From Tessaracoccus massiliensis (lineage in GTDB: Bacteria > Actinomycetota > Actinomycetes > Propionibacteriales > Propionibacteriaceae): a DNA stretch of 64,000 nucleotides. The notes beneath the pieces were generated by a model. That model was not told where the DNA came from, did not search any database, and saw only the letters and a list, made by a program, of their open reading frames with translations. Position 1 is the first letter of the stretch. Each line of letters begins with the position of its first letter. The stretch is from the NCBI RefSeq assembly GCF_000826065.2, contig NZ_LN623542.1, positions 218,715-282,714 on the forward strand, written 5' to 3'. Positions 1 to 10,398 of the stretch are shown here, piece after piece. Both the position numbers and the translations under genes were made by a program.

Positions 1-270
1 CCAGACGCCCACGGCCGCCAGGGCAGTGGTGCCCGACGACCAGCGGCGCAGGGTGGACAGCACCGCCAGCCCGATGCCGACGGCCCCGAAACCCAGCACG
101 GTGACGAACAGCCAGGACGTGCCGTAGACGGGGAAGAAGCCGAGCGCGACCAGCGCGAGCAGGCCGAGGATCGCGGCGGCATCCGTGGCGATCCACGGCC
201 ACCGCTGGCGGTCCCGCGCGAACGGTGTCACAAGCCTGGGCGTGGCTGCACGCCTGGGGCCCGCGGCCAT
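1..270 (-). CDS. Membrane protein, N-terminal part (transglutaminase-like TgpA type)
   Basis: The 90 codons visible from the ATG at 270 run off the window edge. They encode a short basic N-terminus followed by at least two hydrophobic segments (around residues 30-50 and 52-70, including GLLALVALGFFPVYG), as at the start of multi-pass TgpA-type transglutaminase membrane proteins. The start codon overlaps the stop of the upstream DUF58 gene (TGATG), so the two are translationally coupled. In actinobacteria a MoxR - DUF58 - transglutaminase order is common, and that context is the main reason for the name. The catalytic transglutaminase domain is outside the window, so the identification is an inference; the membrane topology and coupling are seen directly. 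Confidence 0.6.
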   Translation of the reverse strand, partial: MAAGPRRAATPRLVTPFARDRQRWPWIATDAAAILGLLALVALGFFPVYGTSWLFVTVLGFGAVGIGLAVLSTLRRWSSGTTALAAVGVW

Positions 271-1504
271 CACTGCATCGCCTTCCGCATCGCGCGGGGC
301 AGATCCTCGAGCGCCCCCACCTGGATCACCGTCACGTTGCCGGCGGAGCGGGCGCGCAACTCGGCGCCCTCCTCGACGCGGATCCCCACCACGCGGGTGT
401 CCACATCAAAGCGCGAACACGCCTGACGCAGAGCCGACAGCGTGGCGGTGGAGCCGGTGATGCACACCGCCACCGACGCGCCGGGCTCGCGCCGGACGGC
501 CCCGTGCACCAGATCCGAGATCCCGCCGCGGGTGGTCTGCTCCACCAGCGACAACTCATCCAGGGTGCGCGTGGGGGTGACCGTGATGAGAGTGTCGCGC
601 GGGGTCAGCAGCGCCAACGGGCTCTCGGAGTACAGCGTCTGCAGCGCCACGGAGGCGGCGCATGAGACGCCCAGCTCGAACTCGTCCTCGTCCAGGTAGG
701 CGCTGCGACCCGTGTCGAGCGCGACGAGCACCCTCGACATCCGCGATTCCTCGAACTGTCGCACCATCAACTGCCCGGCGCGGGCGGTGGAGCGCCAGTG
801 CACGTGGCGCCGGTCGTCGCCGGCCACATAGGGGCGCAGCGCGTGGAAGTTCATGTCGGCCGACGTGATGTGCGTCGACGCGTGCCCCTCGAGATCGTGC
901 ACGAAGCCGGTCTGCCGGCCGGGCAGCGCCACGGTGCGGGGATGCACGTAGAGTTCCAGCTCCTCCGTCCAGAACGTGGAGCGGCCGGCCAGCGAGAACG
1001 GGTCACCCTGCACGGTCTGCGCGGGCCCCACGGTGATCAGGCCGCGCCGGTCCGTCGGGATCCGGAACTGGTTGTGGGAGACCTCCCCCGCCTTGAGCGA
1101 GGGTAGCGAGAAGCTCGTCGACACGGGGCCGACGGGAAGGTCGAGCCGGGAGCCCCAGTGGCGGCGCTGCGCCGTGTTGCGCACGGCAAGCTCGCCGCGG
1201 GCGGGCTCCCCCATCACGACGGAGCGGCCCGCGAGCTGCAACCCCACCTCCAGAGACGGGCGGCCGATGGTGAACAGCAGGCACACACCCACTGTGACCA
1301 CCGCCGCGACGCCCACCACGGTGTACTCGAGCCACCCGAACACCAGGCCCAACGCCAGGCACGCCAACCCACCGGCCAACGCGATCCAACCGCTGGTGCG
1401 CAGACCGGTGACGTCGCGCACCTTGCTGAAGAAGCGGCGCGCGACGTCGAATGTGGGTGGGTCGACAACCTCTGGGGCCTCCCACCGTGCGGGGGTGGCG
1501 GTCA

Positions 1505-1505
<1 letters not shown>
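270..1505 (-). CDS. DUF58 domain protein
   Basis: This 411-residue protein has two adjacent hydrophobic segments near residues 38-80 and a large C-terminal soluble part. The DUF58 signature is seen around residue 215 (RPYVAGDDRRHVHWRSTA, then QLMVRQFEE), followed by a von-Willebrand-A-like region starting near RVLVALDTGRSAY. DUF58 proteins normally work with a MoxR AAA+ ATPase, which here is the immediately upstream gene; the two overlap by one base (TGATG). The family is thought to act in chaperone-like assembly of envelope complexes, but no specific substrate can be read from the sequence. The length is normal for the family and the frame is intact. Confidence 0.88.
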
Positions 1506-2470
<965 letters not shown>

Positions 2471-2495
2471 GGCTGGTTTCTTCCTTCGTTCCAGG

Positions 2496-5400
2496 TCATC
2501 TCAGTCTGCTCCAGGAATAGGTCACTCCCTGGAGGGTGCATCTGACGTCGACAAAGTCTGCCAGTACTGGTGCGGGGGTGGAGGGGACCGGCTTCGGAGC
2601 GGGCGCCTCCGGATCCGTGGGTTCGGGGGTCACCCACTCCACGGGCGGCTGGACATAGATCTGCTTGCTGAGGGTGAGCACCCCGTCGTCGCCGGCCGTG
2701 TACCGCTCCGCGGCTGAGTCGTCGCCGTTGGGCACGACGACGCACTCGCCGCCACGGGTGAGGTGCCGGAACTCGAACGAGAGGACCCCGCCGTCGAAAC
2801 GCGGCTCCCGCGGCGCGGTGGGGTTCACGGGAATGAGCCCACCGTGATCGCCGTGGCTCCAGCGGATCATGGACTCGCCGTAGGGGACGTCCACCGCGCC
2901 GCTGGTGGTCTCACCCCGGCACCTGCCGGAGGTCCTGGTGAGACAGAAACGGTAGCCCTGCGGGTCGTAGCCGTTGGTGGCCTCCCAGTTGTTAGGGTCG
3001 ATGGTGAACGTGGCCCGTGCAGTATCCAGGTCCAGGAACTCGACGCGTGGGTTGCCGGGTGCGTTGGGCGCCGCCCCCTTGGGCCGGAGATCGGTGCGCG
3101 TCTCGTGGGGCGACTCCATCTCCTCCAGCACGGCGCGCACCTTGAGCGTGTAGTTCCGCCCGTTGACCAGGCCGGTGATCATGCCGTTGCCGGGAAGGTT
3201 CGACCATCCGCCACCCAGGCTGTACTGCACCTGGCCAGGCGAATTGCTCGGCATGTTGTGTTCGGCGCTGACGGTGATGCTCTTGTCACCGGCGACGGCC
3301 TCCACCTTGGTGAGCTTGGGCAGCGCCCACGCGATGATCGGGGGATCCGAGATGCCCAGGGCCACCTCGCTGTGCCGGTTGGTGGCGTAGACCCGGAACG
3401 TGGTGGGCGCGGTGCCCATGCCGTAGATGGTGGTCTCGTGCGTGGCTCCTGCCCCCGGGGTCACGATCTGCTGTTGGCCGGTGCGTTCGGCCCCACCTGT
3501 GATGGGCACCACGCGGTACTGCGCGATGGGGTCACCGTTGGGGTCCACCGCCGAGGTGGTGAACGTCACGCGGAAACCACCGCCCACGTTGTCCCGGATC
3601 GCGGTGGGGGTCACGCCGATGCTGCCCATCGGCGGGCCGGCGGGGTACTCGGGGTTGGAGAAGACCGACGGCGGGGAGTCGAAGTGGGCGGCGTTGGCCA
3701 CGACGCCGTGGTTACTGACGGCCTCCACCGTGAACTGGGAGACCTGCCCGTTGGTCAGGTTGCCCCACCACAGCGTGCGCGTGGTGGCGTTGGTGACCTG
3801 CGGGCTGTCCGGCTGCTCGACGCCGCCGACGTAGCGTCGGATCCGGTACTCCTTCACGCCGCTGGAACCGTGCGGCGAGGATGTGATCCGATTGTGCGTC
3901 CACGAGACGGTGAGGCCACGGTCGCCGGTGGCGGCGTTGACCGCCTCCGGCGGGAGGAGCTGGGCGTCGGGGATGAAACTGGCTGAGGCGGCCGAATCCT
4001 GCGACTCGCCCACCGAGTTCGCCTCCCGCACGGTGGCGGTGTAGGAATGCCCGTTCTTCAGGCCGCTGATGGTGCACACCCCGCGGCCACAGGTGCCGGG
4101 CACGGTCCCTCCGGTGTTGCTGACCGCGATCGTGGTGGCGGTGACGTTGGCCGCGTCGTCGCCGCCGGTGCCGGTGGAGTTGTACTTGAACGTCACCGTG
4201 CCGTCGCCCGGCGTGATGTCGTACGGATGGCCGGGCTGGCCGGGCACGTCGCGCACGCGCACCTGGATGCGGCCGTTGACGCGACGATCCGGGTCGTGGA
4301 GCGCGTCGTTGACCGTGTAGCTGACCATCATCGTGCCGTGGAACCCCTGGGCAGGGGTGATGGTCACGGTGCCGTCGTCGGTGTTGGCGACGGCGGAGCC
4401 GCCGCCGCTGATCACGCTGGCACCCTCCAGGAAGACCGTCTTGTCGTGCGGCAGGTAGCTCGTCACGCTGCCCAACACCGGCACAGGCAGGGTGTCGCCG
4501 GCGTTGATCTCGGCCACGATGTCCTTGGCGGAAACCTTCTGGAACTTCGACGCCACCACCATGATCGTCAGCTCGAAGTGGGCGGTGTTCGCGTCCACAG
4601 AGCCGTCCACCACCGTGCCGGACAGCACGATGGACTCGCCCTTGCGCGCGCTGTCGAGGGCGCGGGCGTGGATGCGGTTGCCGCGCGCCTCCCACACGAT
4701 GCCGGCCTCGCCGCGCACCACCCGCGGCTTCTCCAGCAGGTTGACGCTGTCGCCCTCCGGGTCGCGGAAGAAGCGTGTCACGTCGACGCTCTGCTCCTCC
4801 TCCGCGGCGCCCACCTCGAGCACCGGGTTGGTGGTCAACAGCTCCGGCGCGGCGTTGAGCAGATAGGCCTCGCCCTGATCCGTCGAGTTGGAGGTGGTCT
4901 CAGCCTTCAACACGTCGACGGGGATCGAGATGTAGGCCTCGCGTGCCGTGGTCGTGTCCGAGGCGGGCACCACGTCGCGCACGAGGAACACGACGACGGC
5001 GCGCCCGTGGTAGCCCAGGTCGGGCATGAACTTCACCACGGAGGGGCCGTCCGCGGTGGCCTGTCCGCGTGGATAGCCGCGGATCTCGTCGTTACTGGGG
5101 AGTTCGACGTCACGGCCCTGGGTGCCGTCGACCACCTCGTTGATCTCGATGCGCAACTCCTCGCCGGCGCGCACCTTCATGGGCTCCTTGAGCTCCCTGA
5201 GTACCGGCACGACGTCGCCGCGGCCCGGCACGGTGATCACGCCGCTGGTCTCCAGCCCGTCGCCGTCGACCGCGACGTAGCGCACCTGCTGCATCACGTC
5301 GCGCACCCCGATGGACACGTTGCCCTCGTCGGTCAAGCGCGGAGCCAACTCGTCGTCCGGGTCTTCGCCCGGGATGCCGACGCTCAGGTCCTCGCTGGGT

Positions 5401-8400
5401 CCGTCGGGGTCGTAGTCGTTGGCCAGGGGGTCGACCTCGACGAACTCCTTGTCGGCCAGCATCGCCACGTCCACCAGGTCGTCGCGCGTGATGGGAGCCA
5501 GCAGCGGCGCCTCCTCGTCGACGGTGACCCTCAGCTGGCCGGTGTTGAATTCGCCCCGTTCGTCGATGATGTCGTAGCTGCCGTCGTAGTCGCCCGCCTC
5601 CTGCGGGGCGACCATGACCAGTTCGGTGTCGTTGGTCAGCGTGACCGGGATCTCCGCCTGCATCCGGGCCGGCTCCTCGCTGGCGAACATGATGGGATCG
5701 CCGTCGAGGTCGTAGTCGTTGAGCAACGGCGCGATCTGCACCTGGCGACCCGGGCGGGTACGCACCTCGTCCATCACCGCGATGGGCTTGTTGTTGATCT
5801 TGGTGGGCAGCGCCACGCCGATGCGCACCTCGCCCAGGGCCTCCACCCCGTGGCTGTCGACCACCTTGTACTGGAACGTGTCCGTGCCCGCGGAGGTGAG
5901 GAACGCCTCGTACTCGAAGTACCGCTCCCCCACGTTGAGGACTCGCCCCAGGCTGGGGATGGAGCCCAGGCCGACGAGCCGCACGGCATCGCCCTGGGGG
6001 TCGATCCCGTCCAGCGGGATGGGGATGCGGGTGGTCGTGCCTGCCAGCACGCGGTCGATGACCTGGCGGGGCTGCGGCGGGTCCGCGTTCGAGGCCTCCT
6101 CGGAGACGACGGTGACCCTGATGATGCCGTCGGTGGCTTCGCCGGCGCTGTCGATCGCGCGGTAGCTCAGTTGACTGACGCCGGGCGCCGCGCCCGCCGG
6201 CACGCTGATGCGCACCGCGTCGCCCTCCACCCAGGCGTTCTCCCCGAAGGGGTTGTCCATCAGCTCGGGGGCGATCGTGAGGTCCCGGCCATCCGGTGAG
6301 GTGTCGTTCTCCAACACCTTGACTGCGCCGGTGGCACCGGCCCGCACGCGCAGCACGTCGTCCTCCGTGCGGGGCCCGATCTGATCGGCGGCCGCGGTGC
6401 TGACCACCTGGACGGTGCCGCGGACGGCCTCCCCACCGTCGGAGACCCAGTAGTGGAAGCTCTCGTTGCCCTCGAGTTCCGTGGTGGCCTCGATGTTGAG
6501 CAGGGTGCGGCGCTCCATCGTCACGTTGAGGGAGGGTGGCACGTCCGTGACCGTCTGGATGACGAGCACGTCGCCGTCGGGATCCGTGTCATTGAGCAGC
6601 GGATCGATGGTCACCGAGCCCATGGCGGGCACGTGCGCCTCGTCGCCCACGGCCACCGGTGGGCGGTTGGTGAGGCGCGGCAGCACGTCGATGCGCACCA
6701 GGCCGGTGGCGCCGTTGTTGACGCTGTAATCCACGTAGTAGGTGCCCGATTCCTCGGCGGTGAACGTGAAGCGGTTGTCCGCCAGCGACGCGTCCACGCA
6801 CTCGCCGCACTCCGCGTTGACCTCGGTGAGGTTGATGGCGCGGATGTCGTTGGCGAGGGGCTCAACCATCACGGGTTCGCCCTCCATGGTGGTGGCGAAG
6901 TCGCCGAAGGTGGTGGGCGGGATGACCTCTTCGGAGACGTTGACGTGCATCTCTCCGGTGGTCTCCTGGCCGTGCCGGTCCGCGACCGTGACGTGGATCA
7001 CCTTGGGGCCGGGGTCCTTGCCGACGTCGGTGTAGGTGATCTCGCCGTCAGGGCGGAAGTCGACGATGTCGTCGAACTGTTCGTCCATCGTGGCGCCCAC
7101 CAGGATGAGGGGGTCGCCCTCGGGGTCGCGCCAGTCGAGGAGTGCCCGGTAGGCGACATCGCTGTCGCCCAGCGTGACCTCCAGCGGCCGGGGGCCGGGG
7201 ACGGATTCCCCGTCGATGGAACGGGTGCCGCGCAGATACGGGGCCTGGTTGCCGCCGTCGGCCTCCTGCGGGTAGACGGTGACGAAGGCGGTGGCCGAGT
7301 CGTCCCCGCCGCGCCCGTCGTGCACGGTGTAGGGCACCTCGATGACGCCGCTGGCGTCCGAGTCGACGGTGATCTGCAGCCCGGCCCCGCCGCGCACCGG
7401 CTGCACGGTGGCGCCGTTGAGCTGCATCCCGTCGGCCACGCCGATGGTGAGCACGTCGCCGTCCGGGTCAGTGTCGTTGTCGAGCACGGTCAGGATCGTG
7501 GAGAGGCCGGCTCGTGCGCCGAGTTGGTCGTCCTTGGCGACCGGGTCGCGGTTGTCCTTGGTCCGGTCAGGCTGGACGGCGGGGTCGCCCTCCGTGTAGT
7601 CGCTCTCCTCGTCGACCACCTGCGGCCGGACGTTCTCCCAGTCCTCCGGCAGGATCACGGTGCCCCGGTCGACGAGCCAGACGGTGCCGTTGGACATGTC
7701 GTTGAGGGCGACAGTGGTGCGGTTGGCCTGGAACTCCAACTGCGCGCCGTCGCTACGGAGGTTCTCGCCCAGTTCGGTGATGACGGGCTCCTCGCCCTCG
7801 CACCGCTTGACGATGCTGCCCTCGCCGGCCCCCGCGTAGAAGGCGCCGTAGATGCACTCACCCACCTGGATGGGCCGCACGGGGGTCATGTCCATGTAGC
7901 CGGACATGGACCGGAAGCCATCGGGCGTGACCGCGCCCAGACCGGCCGGGTTCGCGAACAGGGCGCGGGCGCCGTCCTCGCCGCCCAGCACGTCGGCCAC
8001 GGGCGGGAGGAGCAGCGCCTGGGACTGACCGCTGATCGTGAACGCTTTCGGCATGCCCTCAACCCAGATCTGGGCGTTGGTGCGGTCCAGCACGACGGCG
8101 TTGTCACCGACGGCGGAGATCTCGAAGTTGCGGGCCTCAGCGTCGAAAGAGATCGGGACGGGGGTGGTGACGATGGCCTCACCCTCGAGACGCACCAGGG
8201 TGGCGTCGTTGGGGTTGAGGCCGATGGCCTTGCCGCTGGTGGTCAGCGTCACCACGCCGTACTCGCCCACCTCCAGATCAGGCTTGTCGCGGAGGAAGTC
8301 GATCTGCAGCATGTCCTCGAGCGAACCGAACCAGGCCCTGCCGTTCTCCTGCTCATAGACCAGCAGGTGGTCCCCCACCTGCTGGACCTCCGCGTTGGGC

Positions 8401-8783
8401 GGCATCTTGGTGGCGCGCTCCAGGATGTTGCGGCCCGGGGAATAGGGGTGGATGTTCGAGGACTGGGGCAGGAACGCCTGCACGTTCTCCTCGTGCTGGA
8501 AGATCCGGAACCGGGAGTCGCCGGTGGTGGTGGCGGCGGACAACTCGTCGATCTGCGCGTTGACCGTGCCCATGAGGTTGAGGTCGCGCTTGCCGACGTA
8601 GACCGTGCCCTCGTCGAGGTGCACATCCGCCTGCACGAGCCCCGGGCTGAGATAGGCAGCCACGCCCAGCACCACGGCCAGCAGCACCACCAGCAGCGCC
8701 TGCCAGGAGCGGCGGAGGAACCTCGCGAGGATGCGCAGGGGCCGGGACGCCTGCCTGGCTTCCCCTGGTACCGCGTCAGTCAT
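2496..8783 (-). CDS. Giant membrane-anchored Ig/cadherin-like and FN3 repeat protein
   Basis: This 2095-residue protein begins with a basic cytoplasmic tail and one transmembrane segment (about residues 28-48, ALLVVLLAVVLGVAAYLSP). A non-repetitive region to about residue 400 may form a propeller-like fold. It is followed by a long string of Ig-like/cadherin-like modules recognisable by calcium-type loops: DNDTDPDGD, LNDTDPDGD, ENDTSPDGRD, LNDYDLDGD and ANDYDPDG, plus DPEGD and DPQGD variants. From about residue 1540 fibronectin type III-like modules take over, ending in a short Cys-containing tail. A signal anchor with most of the chain outside is the likely topology. It lies between the FHA gene (20 bases upstream) and moxR (25 bases downstream), so it is probably the surface component that the MoxR/DUF58 machinery serves. 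No enzymatic motif is visible. Family-level recognition is firm; function is not known. Confidence 0.85.
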   Translation of the reverse strand: MTDAVPGEARQASRPLRILARFLRRSWQALLVVLLAVVLGVAAYLSPGLVQADVHLDEGTVYVGKRDLNLMGTVNAQIDELSAATTTGDSRFRIFQHEENVQAFLPQSSNIHPYSPGRNILERATKMPPNAEVQQVGDHLLVYEQENGRAWFGSLEDMLQIDFLRDKPDLEVGEYGVVTLTTSGKAIGLNPNDATLVRLEGEAIVTTPVPISFDAEARNFEISAVGDNAVVLDRTNAQIWVEGMPKAFTISGQSQALLLPPVADVLGGEDGARALFANPAGLGAVTPDGFRSMSGYMDMTPVRPIQVGECIYGAFYAGAGEGSIVKRCEGEEPVITELGENLRSDGAQLEFQANRTTVALNDMSNGTVWLVDRGTVILPEDWENVRPQVVDEESDYTEGDPAVQPDRTKDNRDPVAKDDQLGARAGLSTILTVLDNDTDPDGDVLTIGVADGMQLNGATVQPVRGGAGLQITVDSDASGVIEVPYTVHDGRGGDDSATAFVTVYPQEADGGNQAPYLRGTRSIDGESVPGPRPLEVTLGDSDVAYRALLDWRDPEGDPLILVGATMDEQFDDIVDFRPDGEITYTDVGKDPGPKVIHVTVADRHGQETTGEMHVNVSEEVIPPTTFGDFATTMEGEPVMVEPLANDIRAINLTEVNAECGECVDASLADNRFTFTAEESGTYYVDYSVNNGATGLVRIDVLPRLTNRPPVAVGDEAHVPAMGSVTIDPLLNDTDPDGDVLVIQTVTDVPPSLNVTMERRTLLNIEATTELEGNESFHYWVSDGGEAVRGTVQVVSTAAADQIGPRTEDDVLRVRAGATGAVKVLENDTSPDGRDLTIAPELMDNPFGENAWVEGDAVRISVPAGAAPGVSQLSYRAIDSAGEATDGIIRVTVVSEEASNADPPQPRQVIDRVLAGTTTRIPIPLDGIDPQGDAVRLVGLGSIPSLGRVLNVGERYFEYEAFLTSAGTDTFQYKVVDSHGVEALGEVRIGVALPTKINNKPIAVMDEVRTRPGRQVQIAPLLNDYDLDGDPIMFASEEPARMQAEIPVTLTNDTELVMVAPQEAGDYDGSYDIIDERGEFNTGQLRVTVDEEAPLLAPITRDDLVDVAMLADKEFVEVDPLANDYDPDGPSEDLSVGIPGEDPDDELAPRLTDEGNVSIGVRDVMQQVRYVAVDGDGLETSGVITVPGRGDVVPVLRELKEPMKVRAGEELRIEINEVVDGTQGRDVELPSNDEIRGYPRGQATADGPSVVKFMPDLGYHGRAVVVFLVRDVVPASDTTTAREAYISIPVDVLKAETTSNSTDQGEAYLLNAAPELLTTNPVLEVGAAEEEQSVDVTRFFRDPEGDSVNLLEKPRVVRGEAGIVWEARGNRIHARALDSARKGESIVLSGTVVDGSVDANTAHFELTIMVVASKFQKVSAKDIVAEINAGDTLPVPVLGSVTSYLPHDKTVFLEGASVISGGGSAVANTDDGTVTITPAQGFHGTMMVSYTVNDALHDPDRRVNGRIQVRVRDVPGQPGHPYDITPGDGTVTFKYNSTGTGGDDAANVTATTIAVSNTGGTVPGTCGRGVCTISGLKNGHSYTATVREANSVGESQDSAASASFIPDAQLLPPEAVNAATGDRGLTVSWTHNRITSSPHGSSGVKEYRIRRYVGGVEQPDSPQVTNATTRTLWWGNLTNGQVSQFTVEAVSNHGVVANAAHFDSPPSVFSNPEYPAGPPMGSIGVTPTAIRDNVGGGFRVTFTTSAVDPNGDPIAQYRVVPITGGAERTGQQQIVTPGAGATHETTIYGMGTAPTTFRVYATNRHSEVALGISDPPIIAWALPKLTKVEAVAGDKSITVSAEHNMPSNSPGQVQYSLGGGWSNLPGNGMITGLVNGRNYTLKVRAVLEEMESPHETRTDLRPKGAAPNAPGNPRVEFLDLDTARATFTIDPNNWEATNGYDPQGYRFCLTRTSGRCRGETTSGAVDVPYGESMIRWSHGDHGGLIPVNPTAPREPRFDGGVLSFEFRHLTRGGECVVVPNGDDSAAERYTAGDDGVLTLSKQIYVQPPVEWVTPEPTDPEAPAPKPVPSTPAPVLADFVDVRCTLQGVTYSWSRLR

Positions 8784-8803
8784 ATCCCCAAGCCCCCTTC
8801 AGT

Positions 8804-10342
8804 TCAGCCGCGAGGCGGTTCGATCCTCAGCGAGACCCCGTCACCGAGGTCCAACACCGTGCCGATCCCCACCTGCACCGACGCGCCGTCGCGCAGGGTG
8901 AACGGCGGCTCCCCGTTGGGCAGCACCGTGGTGCCGTTGGTGGAGTGCAGATCCGTGACGTGCACGTTCCAGTCCTGCGTGGTGATCAGCAGGTGGTTGC
9001 GGGAGATGTCGTTGCTGGGGCTCTCCACCCGCATGAGGTGGCTGCCCGAAGGGCCCTTGGACGCATCGGGCGCGCGGCCGATGATCACGCCGGCCACGAC
9101 GTCGGCGAAGTCGCCGCGGTTGGTGTGGACGCCGGCGAGCGTGGGGCGGCGGATGAGCCGCGGGTTCGACGAATCCACCGGGTACTGGCAGATGCGGCAC
9201 GTGCGGCTTCCCGGGGCGTTCGGGTGGTTGTTGGCACAGGGCACCGCGAGCACCTGAGGGTCAGGGCGCTCCTCGCTGGGCGGCGCCGGCTTGTGGGTGG
9301 CTGCCAGGCCGGTGGAGAAGATGGTGCCACCGTCGTCCTCCACCTCGCCGAACTCGCGCGGCACGACCACCGGATCCGAGCGGTCCGAACCGGGAGACGA
9401 CATCGACATGGGCTGGGCCATCGGCTGCGTCACCGGCGGCACCGGGGCCTCCGCCTGGACTGGCGGGACGACGGGCGGCGCGGCAGGCGCTCCGGACAGC
9501 GCGGCGGCGAGTTCCTCGGAGCTGGGCCCCATGGCGTCGGGATCCTGCTCGAACTCCTCAGAGGCAGGTGCCTCCTGCATGGGCTCGTCGTCGAACGCCC
9601 GCGCAGCCTCGGACTGCCCGGCCGGCTCCTGCTCGGCGGGGGCCTCGTCTTCGGCGGGTCCCTCCTCCACGGGGGCGGGGTCCTCGACGGGAGCGACGTC
9701 CTCGACGGGGGCAACCTCCTCCGCCTGCACCGCCTCCTCGAGGGGGGCTTCCTCCGAAGTCGCCTCCACGGGCACATCGGTGGCGGCCGGGGGCGGCGTC
9801 ACCACCGGCGCGTCCTGAGGCGCGGCCGGCTCTTCGTCTGCGGGGGCCTCCTCGCCTGCGGCCGGGAAGCGCACCAGCGCAGCGGGATCAGTGGTGAGGA
9901 ACACCGCCGAGACGGTCGCCGCGCCCACCACCAGAGGAAGCTGCAGGGCCTCCTCGGGGTTGAAGTCTTCCAGGGTGACGCCGAGGTTGCGCTCGCGGCC
10001 GAGTCCCTCCTCGCGCCAGGTGACGGTGCCCTCGCCGTCGAGCGCGACGCTGCCGTCGTCGGTGTCGATGACCCGCACGCGGCCGCGGGCGATGCCGTGC
10101 AGCCCCTCGTCGTCCCAGTGGAACGCGCCGAGATCAGGCAGGGCGTCGAGCCCGACGTCTGCGATCAGCTTCAGCAACGCGTCGAGCGACCCGGCCTGCA
10201 CCACGCTCAACCACAACTCATTGACCGTGGCGGCGGCGCGCGCCGGAGGTGGCGTCATGACCACCAGCGTGCTGGGACCCGCCAGGGCCAGCCACTGGCC
10301 CGGCGTGTAGGTGGCGCGCCACGCAGCCATGGGTTGCGACAT
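8804..10342 (-). CDS. FHA domain protein with acidic Pro/Ala/Glu linker
   Basis: This 512-residue protein has three parts. The N-terminal ~160 residues are ordered and unrecognised. A low-complexity linker (about 165-340) is rich in Pro, Glu, Ala and Val. The C-terminal ~150 residues hold a Cys4-type mini zinc ribbon (CANNH, then CRICQYPV) followed by a forkhead-associated domain with the phosphothreonine-binding signatures SRNHLL and STNGT. FHA domains bind phosphothreonine, so it is probably a substrate or reader for a Ser/Thr kinase that is not in this window. The ATG at 10342 is chosen over the in-frame ATG at 10357 because GAGGAG lies 7 bases before it. It is the first gene of the operon leading to the giant repeat protein, MoxR and DUF58. 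Confidence 0.87.
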   Translation of the reverse strand: MSQPMAAWRATYTPGQWLALAGPSTLVVMTPPPARAAATVNELWLSVVQAGSLDALLKLIADVGLDALPDLGAFHWDDEGLHGIARGRVRVIDTDDGSVALDGEGTVTWREEGLGRERNLGVTLEDFNPEEALQLPLVVGAATVSAVFLTTDPAALVRFPAAGEEAPADEEPAAPQDAPVVTPPPAATDVPVEATSEEAPLEEAVQAEEVAPVEDVAPVEDPAPVEEGPAEDEAPAEQEPAGQSEAARAFDDEPMQEAPASEEFEQDPDAMGPSSEELAAALSGAPAAPPVVPPVQAEAPVPPVTQPMAQPMSMSSPGSDRSDPVVVPREFGEVEDDGGTIFSTGLAATHKPAPPSEERPDPQVLAVPCANNHPNAPGSRTCRICQYPVDSSNPRLIRRPTLAGVHTNRGDFADVVAGVIIGRAPDASKGPSGSHLMRVESPSNDISRNHLLITTQDWNVHVTDLHSTNGTTVLPNGEPPFTLRDGASVQVGIGTVLDLGDGVSLRIEPPRG

Positions 10343-10398
10343 CGTCTTACTCCTCAATTCGGCTCAGGCAGAAGATTATGCTGTTCCGGTTCCGGAAA

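Noticed and set aside
4047-9257. Two very long plus-strand open frames (4047-6299 and 6453-9257)
   Set aside because: They are antisense to the giant Ig-like gene, rich in His, Arg, Val and Gly as expected for the complement of high-GC coding DNA, and show no domain or ribosome-binding site.
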